Source: Letharia columbiana (lineage: Eukaryota > Ascomycota > Lecanoromycetes > Lecanorales > Parmeliaceae). Taken from it: a DNA stretch of 64,000 nt. Numbering within the stretch: position 1 is the stretch's first letter; each line of letters starts with the position of its first letter. Positions 30,823 through 41,924 of the stretch are shown in pieces. The position numbers were made by a program, and so were the translations under genes. Under the pieces are notes generated by a model. It did no database searches. It saw nothing but the letters and a program-made list of their open reading frames with translations, and was not told the origin of the DNA. The stretch spans positions 124,001 through 188,000 of the forward strand of contig NW_023501091.1 in the NCBI RefSeq assembly GCF_014066305.1. Reading direction: 5' to 3'.

Positions 30823-33685
30823 TCAACCAATCGTCGCCCACATGTACGCAACATAATTGCCGACTCCATCCGCAGGATCGTACATTGCACTTATTTTCGT
30901 GATCCCCTTGCCGTTGAGGGCCACCTTGTGGTCAGTCAAAATGTAAATGATTCCATTACCATTCGGTGATCCCAGCAATGGCCAGAATGCATTATCAAGC
31001 GATGTATCTTCGGGCGTCCATGACTGGACCTGTCCCGCCGGAACACCTGCCAAGGCCTCTTCGATGATCTCGTTGGTGTATGCGTTGTTGATGTTGCTCT
31101 GAAAGACGTATCTCAAGCCAGAATAATCGGTCGTCCCAGGCGTGACAGTCTCACAGAACCTCGTCCATAGCCGCCAGGCGATTTCGGACCAATTATCTGG
31201 GCACGCAGGCCCGGTTAGGAGGTTTTGCCTGTCGTTAAAGGCTGCAATAATGACACCGTCCACAGGACTAAATTGGTTTGTGAAATCAGCATTGGGAGAG
31301 TCTCCCTTCGGCCAGGTCACCGTTTCGTAATAATAGTTTTTTGCAATCCCAACCCCCAAATCAGTGAAGAGTGGTCGAAGGGCTCTAGGGGGAAGTGTTA
31401 ATTGCGGAACTTGGATATCGTAATTGTCTTCAAAGGTACAGAAAGGTGCTCTATCGGCACCAGTCTTGGCTTGCCAATTTTGGTAATAACTGAGCCCGCT
31501 CGGTGCATACTTGGTCCAGGTCGGACTGTGGTCTACCCGAGGAACAAGCACTTTTGTGCCCTGCTTAGATCGGCGTCCATGAACGGTTCGGCCTTTTCTG
31601 TTGGGATCCCAAAAGTCTAGATGTGTTCTTTCGTTCCTTGGTTCAAGGCTGACGGGTCCATTGCAAGAACAGGCGCCGCCCTCTAAGCCGCCCTTTAAAT
31701 GTTTGTAGTAGTCGACCGGGTTGATGGCCTCGCTCACGGTCAGATCAAAGTTGTAAGCTGCACTTATTGGCACTCTTGCAGTATCGTCGCAACAGAATTG
31801 ACCTGCCACACATTCACAGCCGCCGCCTTGCCAAGTACCCCAACCTGCCTCGTCGTTCTTCGCTTTGCCATTTGATACAGGCGTACCTCCTGGGGCGAAT
31901 ATTTGTTCTAGAGTCAGATTTTGCACGCAGATGAAGATGTCCGTGGCACTGTCACTACCCCCGTCGAAATCGAAGACAGGGTCTGAGATGTCAAACAGAG
32001 CAGTGGAGGTGGGAAGACTAAGAGTGGTTGTGCTTGTAGAGGAAATGGTCGTGCTTGTTGTTGAAGGGGTGAAAGGAAGGGGCGATGGATCAGAGTCTGA
32101 TGTAGTTTTCCAGGTCAGTATCTCTCTTTGCGGACAGAAAACTTGAGTCATAAGACAGAATCGAGGAGTATTGGAGCTGGAAACATGTTCTGAGACCCTC
32201 TTTTGTGCCCGGATTGAAAAAACGAAAGGGTAGAGAAGACCTACTCGCTGGGTCACCTGTCGTAGTTAATGTAGTTACTGTAGCGAAAGCAGCTACTGCA
32301 TTACACGCTCCACTGGCAAAGCTTGTGGTAGTTGTACCGCTACCGCTGCAGTCTGTAGTGGCTGCGGAACAAGTAGTAGTGCAAGAAGTTGTTGTTGCTG
32401 CTGTTGCCGCTGCACAAACTACCTCGCAGTCGGTGACGACCTTACTCACGCTGCATTCCTCCTCTACTGAACTGGGAGTAGGCACAAGATTGTTTCCGAT
32501 GGTAATGGTTGGCCAACTTGGAAAAGGGGCAGGCGTCGGTGGGGGATAGATCTAGATGACTTAGGTAAATATTATTCGAATTGGAGTATGACAGTACTTA
32601 CACCAGGAGTTCCCATGCCAAACACTATGATACCTCCACCATCCACTCCAGGAGGGCAGAACAGGCAGCCCGGCCCACCTCTGATGAAAGGGTATGAGCC
32701 GGGAGGATGAGATCCATCGCTTGTGTAGATGACGGTATTCGACGGAGGGTCCGGCGTGATTGACGAGACGACCGAAGCGCTTGGATTATAAGACGTGGTG
32801 ACAAAAACCAGTAGCGCTCCAGCGGATTGGGTTGAGGGTGCCTTCGCTGAAGACGTAATGACATGACCCAGTACCGCCCCAGTGTATCCGGTTGAGGTTG
32901 CCTCCACAGGGTTTGAAGGTGGCAAATCTGGAGGAGGCAGCTCTGGTTGCCCAGTGGGCTGGTTTGAAGGCGTCCAAGCAATTCCTCCCGGGCCGATCTC
33001 GACTGTGAATGTGCTACTCTGACTATTGATAGACGTTGTTGTGATCGTTGATTGGAGTGTCGCATATTGAGAATATGTAGTGGGCACAAAGGTCTCGGTA
33101 ATGACTGTCGGGGATCCGCTGAAAATTGTTGAGACAGTAAGGACGGTGGCCCCTGATGGCAGCGTCACGGAGGAACTGGCATGGAGTAGTGGGTTGGCTA
33201 GATCGAGCGGGTTGCCTACTGGAGCAGGAAGTTTAGCGTCTCGGATGCACTGATGACGGATCTCGCTTACTCGAATAGTTGACTGAATTTACTACCACCC
33301 ATCCTCCCCAATAAGGTGTCGACCCCAGTACGCATGCGTTCAAGATTGATTGGAAATTGTCGGTACAAGCTGATCCTGATGGACTACCAATGCCTACCAC
33401 ACTCGTAGTATTGAAAAAGTAGCCACCATCAAGAATATAAAAGGTGTTATTGTTGGGTCTAACGGAGGTTCCTTGCAAGTGGGCGTTGCAAGCGTCGCCA
33501 GTTGCATTGGCAGTTTTGAGTACATTTGCAATATCTGAAGAAGATGGATCTGCGGATGAGCGTGGGAAAGTGCATGTTGGGAGCACAGATCTTGTTGGTA
33601 GAACAGCTGAAGTAGCCTTACAGCTCTCAATGATAGCTAAGAAGGAAAGTAGAATGAGAGAAGTAACGAAGGTAAATCGCTCCAT
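30823..33685 (-). CDS. large secreted Ser/Thr-rich protein of unknown function
   Basis: Four exons: 33685-33271, 33215-32602, 32551-32245, 32189-30823. Introns are 55, 50 and 55 nt. The first has a CTAAAC branch. The frame is kept through all joins to give 900 residues. It has a signal peptide (MERFTFVTSLILLSFLAI and on to SCKA). An N-terminal module has CNAHLQGT, YYILDGG-like FYILDGGYFF and CVLGSTPYWGGWVVVN with NYS glycosylation sites. Ser/Thr/Pro-rich mucin-like stretches follow, then a Cys cluster (GGGCECVAGQFCCDD), another mucin stretch, and a globular C-terminal half (SGLSYYQNW, FTDLGVGIAKNYYYE, PVDGVIIAAFNDRQNLL, ACPDNWSEIAWRLWTRFCE). I do not recognise an enzyme. Similar N-terminal modules occur in fungal extracellular proteins. 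The start codon is only about 300 nt from the AT-rich island, so expression may be affected by chromatin state. Confidence 0.78.
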
Positions 33686-33985
33686 GGCGATGCTAGCAAC
33701 AGACAGATAGGTTCTGCCCGTAAAGACAGTGTATGAATGAAATACGAAGAGAAAGACAAGATGGAAAGCAATATCAACAGCATCATCGTAGGCAATGACG
33801 CGGCGTCAAAGTGCCTTGGTCCTTACATATTAACTCCGAAACAAGGTTAGCAATTAAGGTGAAAGAAGAGACGGGCAATAGATTGATTTAAAGTCTCAAG
33901 AAGGTGGATGAAACAAATTGACAGCGACGAAGTAGTACAGGTGTGTGTGTGGGGGTTAAAAAAAAAAAAAAAATTTTTATAAAAA

Positions 33986-33987
<2 letters not shown>

Positions 33988-34067
<80 letters not shown>
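33988..34067. repeat. 80-nt poly(A) tract at the island edge
   Basis: An uninterrupted run of 80 A residues, preceded by a further A/T-only stretch from 33959. It marks the junction between the secreted-protein gene's upstream region and the AT island. Confidence 0.95.
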
Positions 34068-34074
<7 letters not shown>

Positions 34075-34690
34075 TTATAAAATTAATTAATTTCAAATAA
34101 GAGATACGTTCGTTAATTCGAACTACGAAACTATCTTACTCTTTAAATTTTTATTACTCGATTAAATTTACTTAAGCTGGAGGCCTATTTAACTAGATAA
34201 GATAGTTTACGTAAATCTATTATTACTAAGATATCTATATAAATATCGTTATTTCTAATTTATAATTACTATCGTAACGGACTAGTTGTTTGACGTATAA
34301 ATTTGATACGCTTATTAAGAGAAATTAATTTGCTATTATTTTAAAAAAGTACTACTAAAATATATACGTTTTATTCTTTTCGAAATTATAATTATATTAT
34401 AAAGCTATTATTAAAAGACGATAAATCTTATTAATTTAGTTAAGATACGATTAGCGTAACTTATAGCTCTTCGTAAGATAGTATAAGGCATAGTATGATC
34501 GTTTTAGAGAAAAAGCATAAGTTAGGTAAGTCGCGGCTATTTCTATTTTCTTAATTATTTACGAAGATAATATTAAAGTTCTATATATACGCTAAATCTC
34601 TTGATATACTTAGTAAATATTCTGAATATCTTAAATATTCTTAATATTACTACTTTTTATTAATAGCGACGTTAATACTATATATACGAG

Positions 34691-34740
34691 GTATATATAT
34701 ACGAAGTATATATATACGAAGTATATATATACGAAGTATA
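34691..34740. repeat. 15-16 nt tandem repeat TATATATACGAAG
   Basis: Unit GTATATATATACGAA occurs about three and a half times, with a first variant ending GAG. It lies within the AT island. Confidence 0.8.
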
Positions 34741-35389
34741 TACGCGTTATAGCGACGTTACAGCATATATAAAGAGTATATTTATCGAATTATTTTTCTT
34801 CTTATTAGATATAGATTCTTATCTTAAAGCTTCTAAAATTCGCTTAGAAGTATAAATAAGAGCGACTTAATATAATAGTTATGAAGATAAGACCTTAACT
34901 TATATATTAAAGTATTAGAAAGTAATTTATACGTTAATAAATAGTATTCGAATACTCTAATAGATAACTCTTCGGATTTTAATATAATCGAGCCTTATTA
35001 ACTATAGATAAAGCGTTAAACTACTCGAAAAGTTACATTAAGAACTTATAAAGATATCGAGAAATAATAGCTATATTACTAAAATTACAAGCTTATATAA
35101 AGAGGATTTGGGAGTAGATAGAGCGAATATCGAGATATATTGCGAAGATTATTCGTCTTAAAGGCGGTAACGAGTATAGGGATAGTCTTAGTACTTAGAC
35201 TCTATTCGAAAGGGTTAGTAGTAGTAATAGGTCGAAAAATCCTTTTTTCCGGGCCGAAATTTCGTCATACCCTTCCCTTAGAGTCTGAGTAGAAAACCCT
35301 GGAATCGCTACATTAACCGTTATTTTGTATAGGATCCTCACCAAAATTGACCGAAATAGAAAATAAACAGTTTCTTTTATATATAACTT

Positions 35390-35482
35390 TTATTAAGAAT
35401 TCTAATAAAGAAATAGTCTTTTATAAAATAACTATTTATTAAGAATTCTAATAAAGAAATAGTCTTTTATAAAATAACTATT
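35390..35482. repeat. two tandem copies of a 47-nt unit
   Basis: The unit begins TTATTAAGAATTCTAATAAA and ends CTTTTATAAAATAACTAT. Two adjacent identical copies are seen in spite of the AT-rich surroundings. The pair lies just after the normal-GC patch at 35230-35365. Confidence 0.85.
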
Positions 35483-36067
35483 TAAATATCGTAGATTGTT
35501 TTTTTCGATTTTTAATAAAATAGCTTAATTAATTATTTTTAAAAGATTTAAATTAGAGTTTTAAAAACTATATTTTTAACCCCCTCTTATTTTTAAACGT
35601 GCACCGATAAAACTCTAAAAATAACATCAAAATACTCGTTATAAATATAAGTCTATTTAAGAATATTATTATAGAATTCTCTAGACTAGATTTTAACATT
35701 AATATTTCTTATATTTTTATTTAAAATTTATTTATCTAAGCTATTATCTTAAATAATTTATTAAATAATTTATAATTTTAAATAATTATTTAATAATTTA
35801 TAGATATAAGTAAAGATATATAAAGTTTTATTAATATTATTTTTTAATTTATTTAATTTATTTAATTATTTTAAGATTTTTAGAAAAAAATTAAAAAGCT
35901 TAATAACTTTAAAGACTTCGAACTTTAAATTTAGAAAACTTAATATATTATTATTATATATATTAAAAATATATTTATAAATTTTTATAAAAGTAATAAT
36001 TCGATTATCGAGTAATAATATATCGAAGTTATAGATTATTAAGTCTTTAAAATAATTTCGAAATAGC

Positions 36068-36104
36068 TTCGAGGTAGCTCGCTTCGAGGTAAAGCTACCT
36101 CGAA
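36068..36104. repeat. hairpin with 12-nt arms
   Basis: TTCGAGGTAGCT at 36068-36079 pairs with AGCTACCTCGAA at 36093-36104, with a 13-nt loop. It is unusually GC-rich for its position in the AT island. Confidence 0.75.
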
Positions 36105-36429
36105 ACTTATTAATACTAATATATACTCAGGGGTAAATATCTTATATCAGTTAAATTATTAAAAAAACGAGACTTAATAGAGTTTTTACTTAGACTTACT
36201 ACGTAAGATCTTTTCTAAGACTATATAGAGAAGATCGTAAGAGAGATAATATAAGACTCTATAACTCTACGGGCGAGTAAATAAGTATATACGTAGCTAT
36301 ATAAAGCATTATTACTAGAAAATAAAGCTATCTAAGAAAAGATTAGTTTTATAAAAATATTAAGTATATTAAGAGATTTAGCGTATATATAAAACTTTTA
36401 ATATTATTCTCTTTATAAATTATAAATTA

Positions 36430-37446
36430 AATAAGAATACTTAGTAAAGCTAATTTAGCTCCGCCTTCGACTTTTTATTAGCGTTATTTATAGAAAATTA
36501 TAGAGAATATACTTACTACTCTTATAATAGCTATTATCGTTTATTATCTTAGTTAAATATTCGTAATATCGAAGCTAGTAAGTATTATTAGGGATACTGT
36601 GTAGAAGCATGCATGTACTTCTGGAAAGGGTTTCACGAAGAAGGGAAGGTGTTTCTTGGTTCTGATTGGGATTGAATGATTGATTGATAAGCTAAAGCTA
36701 TGACGTTCTCGAAGAAAGGAAAGGAAGCGACATGCCAAGTCCGCTAGTAAGGTTTCTCGAAGAAAGGAAAGGAAGCGACATGTCGAGTCCTCACGCTATG
36801 TCGGGAACGTAACGGGATATACGCTTTTTCTAATATTTTATCTCTAATTTAGACGTATAATAGCTATATCGCTAGCCCTTACTTTAAACGCGATATTATT
36901 ATTTAGAAAGAATCCCTCTATACGCTAGCGTATCTAATTTTACTCTACTCGAACTTATTAGCGATCTAAAGTCGTAGCTATAAATATCTATTTTAGTATA
37001 TTAATAGCGTATCGATAAGAGCGAAATCTTACTATCTATAATAATATTATAATCTCTCGTAATAGATATATTTATATATAAGGGCGATATCGTAGCCTCT
37101 TATCTACTATTTTAAACGCTTTTTTTAACTATTAGCGGGATTTCTAAAGTATATAATCGATATTAGTGACTGTAATAGATTTACGATAAAGTATTTCAAG
37201 TAGAGTACTATAGGCTATATATTTGACGGCGAAATTAAGATATTTAAACGAGATTTAAAGTATTTAACTATAAAGATAATAGAGTAGTTATAATAAAATA
37301 CTACGTAATATTAATTAAAATTCTTTATCTTCTCTATAATCTTTATAAGGTAATAAGTATATTCTCTATAATTTTCTATAAATAGCGTTAATAAAAGTCG
37401 AAGGCGGGCTAAATTAGCTTTATTAAGTATTTTAATTTAATTTACA
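36430..37446. repeat. about 90-nt inverted repeats bounding a 1-kb segment
   Basis: The left arm at 36430-36518 (containing GCTAATTTAGCTCCGCCTTC and TATAGAAAATTATAGAGAAT) matches the reverse complement of 37352-37446 with few differences, several of them C/T type. The arms enclose about 830 nt, including the normal-composition patch. These could be terminal inverted repeats of a RIP-mutated DNA transposon or two inverted copies of another repeat. Confidence 0.75.
36591..36825. mobile_element. normal-composition insert inside the AT island
   Basis: About 235 nt of balanced base composition inside the RIP-type sequence. It includes two direct copies of a 29-nt unit (36706-36734 and 36754-36782, TTCTCGAAGAAAGGAAAGGA and on to GCGACATG) with a period of 48 nt, and a diverged third copy near 36628. 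It appears to have escaped mutation, so it either inserted after RIP or is too short to be a RIP target. Calling it mobile is inference. Confidence 0.45.
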
Positions 37447-37892
37447 ACTTATAAATTAGAAACTAAAAAAATTGGTTTTAGACCCTCTTATAATTAAATA
37501 TTAAAATTTGAATTTCTATATAACCTTTCATCACTGTTTTTAAGTCTAAAAACTTTATAAAATCTATTACTATATTAAGAAATCTACTTTTAAATTTAAA
37601 AGATTTTAATTCTAATCTTATAAGTGAGATGTAAAAGCGAGGATATATCGCGAACTTCAAAAATTTCCTCGGCTATTTTTTTACCGCCAAGACTATCTCG
37701 GAAAATCTAAGAATTTATTAAATTTTTATTCTATAATAGAACGAATAATTAAAATCTTCTTAATTCGATATTCTTAATCTCTCGTATAATTATTAAAATT
37801 AAAAAGTTTTTGGCGTTGTAATTATCGTTGTGGTTTTAGAAAGCCTTTTTTTTTTAGATGGGGTGTAAATCCGTTCTTTTCCAATATTAATA

Positions 37893-38108
37893 TTAGCTCC
37901 TCGTATTATGCTCCATCACCGTTTCAAACCCAAATCTGCAGTCAATCGAGGCGACATGAAGTTGCAAAGCAAAGTCAAAGCCAGAACACTTCCATAACTC
38001 CCATCTACCGTCTCGCATCTCGAAACAACGATACCTACTGTAGAACACTGTTTCATCGCTCGCATCAGGCACGCAGTTAGGTCTAGACTCGATGAGCTCC
38101 CTATTCAT
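37893..38108 (-). CDS. short ORF ending at the AT-island edge (doubtful)
   Basis: 71 codons from an ATG at 38108 to a TAA only a few bases from the start of the AT island. The peptide (ELIESRPNCVPDASDE, RCFEMRDGRWELWKCSGFDF) has ordinary composition but no family I know. It could be the remaining first exon of a gene cut by the repeat insertion, or chance. Confidence 0.25.
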   Translation of the reverse strand: MNRELIESRPNCVPDASDETVFYSRYRCFEMRDGRWELWKCSGFDFALQLHVASIDCRFGFETVMEHNTRS

Positions 38109-38433
38109 CGCCAAAGAAAAAAGAACAAGAAAAAGAAAAAAGCTTGTCTGGTGGAATGTGACAGCGACGAATACGATGTTTGTGAAAAAGGGACAAGCAG
38201 CCTGTCATCGATCTAGGGGCTTATCGGAGGAGGCACCTCGTCGCTTTCATCAACTGTCCAGGGGAGATTGCAACTGCAGCTGCAGCAAAGTGAGGGCGAT
38301 TGACCAGTCCACATTCATACTGCCATAGCTTGCCTCTGAATAGAACGGGGATTGATTGCAGGGGAAGTATTTGTCTTGTAGCTTGTTGGACATCTCGTAT
38401 GAACACCTCATTATGTACATATAACCGACAGCA

Positions 38434-39300
38434 TCAAGATTCGTCTTCACTACCCAAATATTCTTCAAACGCCTCATTGTACTCTCTCCGTCTTCTTCCC
38501 CTGTCGCCGTCACGGAAGACTACAGCTTGCATTGCACGTTTCACACTCATGCGGAATACGCAAGTTGAACGCATGTCCTCAACTTCGAAACTTTTCTCTC
38601 TTGACAGATCCTCCTTCTTTGTTTCATTGATACCATGGGCCGTCGCGGTTTCCTCGTCCTTGCACACGAGTAGTACTCCCCGCTCTCTCCAATCCTTGTG
38701 ATCAGCTACCATAAAGAGATTGCAGAACGTCTCTCTCAACTTAAACAGCCCCCTTTCCCTAACATGCCCATGCTTCGGATGGGATTTCGTATACTCGGGT
38801 GCCAATACATCCAATTCGAGCATTGCGAGCCGCTCGCACAGCCTCTGATGGAACGACACCATCTCCGCCATGTCCACGGGTGGGTAGAAGCGCATAGACT
38901 TCCCAAAGAAACTATCGAAGGAAATGTCCCTCTCCCTATCCCGGTGCGGAAACCACTCCCTATACACAAATTCGAGAATCTCAACATGGACCATAGCGTT
39001 CACGGAGGTGTTGCAGTAGATAGGGCAGTCCTTCCAGCAGAATTGTCTGCAATCGTCTGGATCCAGCTGGGCGATGGTCTTGGCGACTCGTTTGTGAAAT
39101 TGGTTTGGGACCTCGAGCGTTTCTGAGCAGGGACTGATGGATTGGATGATGAATGGTCGAAGCCAGGATCTACGTTGGGCCTCATAGTGATATTCTTCGG
39201 CGCATCCGCGAAGATGTTTGGGATCTTGCAGGGCGGCTTGCATTGCTGTTAATGGTTTTGCCATTTTGGTGGTGGAAGAGCGATCCGGATGAGCGATCAT
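38434..39300 (-). CDS. hypothetical protein
   Basis: Single open frame of 288 residues from ATG 39300 (a second ATG is at residue 13). I recognise no family. The protein is soluble, charged and helix-rich. It has a Cys-containing QFCWKDCPIYCNTSVNAM, the aromatic block FVYREWFPHRDRERDISFDSFF, RFYPPVDMAEMVSFHQRLCERL, and an acidic end (EYLGSEDES). A basic stretch DRGRRRREYNEAFEE precedes the end. The balanced composition over 288 codons favours a real gene. It sits between the AT island and a P450. It may be species- or clade-restricted. Confidence 0.55.
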   Translation of the reverse strand: MIAHPDRSSTTKMAKPLTAMQAALQDPKHLRGCAEEYHYEAQRRSWLRPFIIQSISPCSETLEVPNQFHKRVAKTIAQLDPDDCRQFCWKDCPIYCNTSVNAMVHVEILEFVYREWFPHRDRERDISFDSFFGKSMRFYPPVDMAEMVSFHQRLCERLAMLELDVLAPEYTKSHPKHGHVRERGLFKLRETFCNLFMVADHKDWRERGVLLVCKDEETATAHGINETKKEDLSREKSFEVEDMRSTCVFRMSVKRAMQAVVFRDGDRGRRRREYNEAFEEYLGSEDES

Positions 39301-40310
39301 GCAGAGAGATTGGAAGAGAATTGCAGTTTCATTGGCTTCATTAGCTTCAAATGTCTTGGAAGTTGCAAGCGACGGGCCGATGTTCTTCCGCTTTCGGCCT
39401 GAGGTAAACGAAAACCGTCTCCAGGTCTATTCATATGTTCAGCCAACTTGGTAATAGAGCCCCATTGTCCGACTCTTAGGCTAAAGATACCATAAATCTT
39501 AGATTGTTTGACTATAAAATTGCCTTAAGAGGCTTGGGGAGACCTCGGTCAGACTGGAGTTCAGCGTTGTATCCCATATCTTACTCGTATGACCTGCCAG
39601 AATCTAAAATAACTACCTACTTACAATGAAACACGGTACTAAAAGGCCTGGATTTGAAAACACTAGGAGAGTTCTGCCTTAAAAGTGATTTTAGCGGTAT
39701 ACATCGACTGGATACCGTATCTAAGGGTAGGTAGGGTATATCGTAATAAGTAAGACTCTAAGCTTGATTTTATGCAAGTGGAAGTTGGCAAACAGACGCA
39801 CGAAGAGCGAGACGGTGGACCTACTTGTAATGCCAGCGTTTCTGGGTTCTTCCGAGTAAATCTGCGAGTTGTGGTTGTCGACATTATAGCTCTCCATTGC
39901 GTCACTCCAATGATCATTTTGTGCCCCTCCAAAGGCTTCTTCAACTAGCTCCATTTGTCCTGTCGCTTTAAGAGCAAATACTAGTACCTTTCTTAAGCCT
40001 CATCCTTGCTTGGTGAGTTTGTTTGTTGATGTTGCAGTGTAGATGGCTACTGTACGGTGGTAGCTTTCCCTGCAGGGTATCCGTTCGGATTCACGTCTGG
40101 TGATACTGGGGTAACATCAAGAGCATCATTTTGTTTGTCAGCAGACAGAACGAGGGATATAAATTCCTTGATCTACGTGGGCATGCATCCTATCTTCTCG
40201 ACATGCGCGTGAATTCTCATGTAGATCCTGCATATTAGAAAATATTACTTCTGCGAGGCCGAAGGTTGCCAGATACCCTCCAGTCTAAAGCCAATGTCTG
40301 ACGTACCATT
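39301..40310. other. intergenic
   Basis: About 1 kb. No gene, RNA or clear repeat is seen. The short minus frames at 39663-39954 are overlapping and unconvincing. Confidence 0.45.
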
Positions 40311-41924
40311 TCAGTTGATTGTCACCCTAATCCCTTTCGAATCCAACCTCGGAGACGTATTCAAAAAGTCATGCTTCAGCTCCACATCGCTAATGTCTGT
40401 CTCAAAAAGCTCCAACCTAAATCTTCCAGGCGCAAACACTGCCGCAAGCGTCAGATATAACTCACAATAAGCCAGGTTCAGCCCTGCACATTGGCGACTG
40501 CCCCTACTGAACGGAATAAGGTATTTGCGCAGTGACGGCTGCTCTAAAAAGCGTTCGGGTCTAAAGGTGCGAGGATCCGGGAACAAGGTTGGATTGTCAT
40601 GGAGGAGGACAGTTGTCATGCCTACAGGCGTCATAGGAGGGACTGAGTAGCCATTGCATTGGAGCACCGTGTCGGGAAAGAGGCGTTGCATGCGATGAGA
40701 CACGCCGTAACCGATGCGGAGGGCTTCCGTTATGACGGCGGTCAGGTAAGGAAGCTGTTCGAGCTGTTGCCACTGCGGTGATGGGCCGGTCTTTGACATG
40801 AGGTTTCCGAGTTCTGTTTGTAGCTTCTCTAGGACTGGGGGATTGCTGATCAGGTAAAATGAGGTGACGCCTAGAATGTGACCTGTGGTAACGGTGCCCG
40901 CAGCAATGATGGTCTGGGCTTCGTCTTGGAGGTGGCCTGTTTCCTTCTCCTGAGGCCGGACTTCATCATTTGTAAGTACATCGTAAAAAATGGTTTCTTG
41001 TCCGATGGGTTTTTCGCCTCTGGCAAGTCCTTCCTTAGCTTCGATGACTTGCTGGCGAAATCTCTGCAACATATCAGCATGGTTTTTTCAGGTGTCGGGG
41101 AAAGAAGCAGACCCGCTGGAATTCGAGAAGAGTCATCATCTGGGGCTGAACTACTTTCACGAGCCATTCTGGCATAGCCTTCATCAGCGGCATCATCCAG
41201 CCGAACTGCTTAAGGATATGACCGTTCTCAGAGACGCCCATAATGAGTTTGTGCCAGTGTGGCGAAAAGTCCGGATCATCAAGAAATCCGTACGTCTGCG
41301 CGAACGCATACTGTCCAATAACATCCCCAGTCAGACATGCATATACGTCAACCAAGTTGACGTTCCTGCCGGATCCTTGAAGGCCTTCGAACCGTGAGAC
41401 TAGCTTGTCCAGGACGGATTGGATGCCAGGTTCGAGTCTGAGCAGGGTGGTTTTCGACAAATAGTGGGCAAAGATGCCTCTGCGAATGCGGTGAAGCTCA
41501 TGGCTCTCTGTTGCCAAGAATCCGGTCTTCAATCCGAACATCTTCTGGCTCCAGCCATACTTCATACTCCTCTTCTGTTGGTTTGGATATATCTCATCAA
41601 TCATTTCGGGATCATTGATGTGTATTTCATAAGGACTGATTCGGACGATGGGTCCTAAACCGAGTCAACAGATTTGACTTTCCTTTTCGTGGTCGATGCC
41701 TTGATCAGATGCTTACCATATTTATCATGCATCTCCCAGATCTTCCAGGTGTATCGGCCTTTCTTGACAACATCGTAGTAGAACTCGTACCAGAGACTTG
41801 CGGCAGCGAGCTTTGGCCCAGGAATCTTGGAAAGGGGATCAAAATACATGCGATAGACATACAACCCGAGGACGTAAAAGACAGAGAAGACAGACAGCAG
41901 TCTGAGCAGGGTTGATAATTCCAT
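40311..41924 (-). CDS. cytochrome P450 monooxygenase (class II, membrane-anchored)
   Basis: Three exons: 41924-41717, 41654-41113, 41063-40311. Introns are 62 and 49 nt. The product is 500 residues. The order of features is complete. There is an N-terminal membrane anchor ([19 protein letters not shown]) and a hinge ([15 protein letters not shown]). [20 protein letters not shown] follows, then the I-helix oxygen motif AAGTVTTGH (about residue 305), ExxR at Glu363/Arg366 (TEALRIG) and FRPERF. The heme loop is [12 protein letters not shown] with ligand Cys442. The pattern resembles fungal P450s of the trichodiene-oxygenase (CYP58) type. The substrate cannot be told. The second donor (GTCTGC) is weak. 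No other biosynthetic genes are nearby, so this looks like a solitary P450 for detoxification or a dispersed pathway. Confidence 0.92.

Larger units (their letters stand above)
33961..37880. repeat. AT-rich, probably RIP-degraded repeat island
   Basis: About 3.9 kb of very AT-rich sequence dominated by TA steps, stops in all frames and no gene, with sharp edges to normal-composition DNA at about 33960 and 37890. This is the typical result of RIP acting on a transposon in Pezizomycotina. No transposase or reverse transcriptase motif can be read. Two patches of normal composition (about 35230-35365 and 36591-36825) interrupt it. Internal structures are listed separately. Confidence 0.85.

Noticed and set aside
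33216..33270. Frameshift between the first two parts of the secreted protein
   Set aside because: A 55-nt intron with GTAAGC donor, CTAAAC branch and GTAG acceptor joins the frames exactly, so the gene is intact.
33961..34067. LINE 3' poly(A) tail
   Set aside because: For a tail on the plus strand the element should lie to the left, where the intact secreted-protein gene stands. No reverse-transcriptase remnant is seen.
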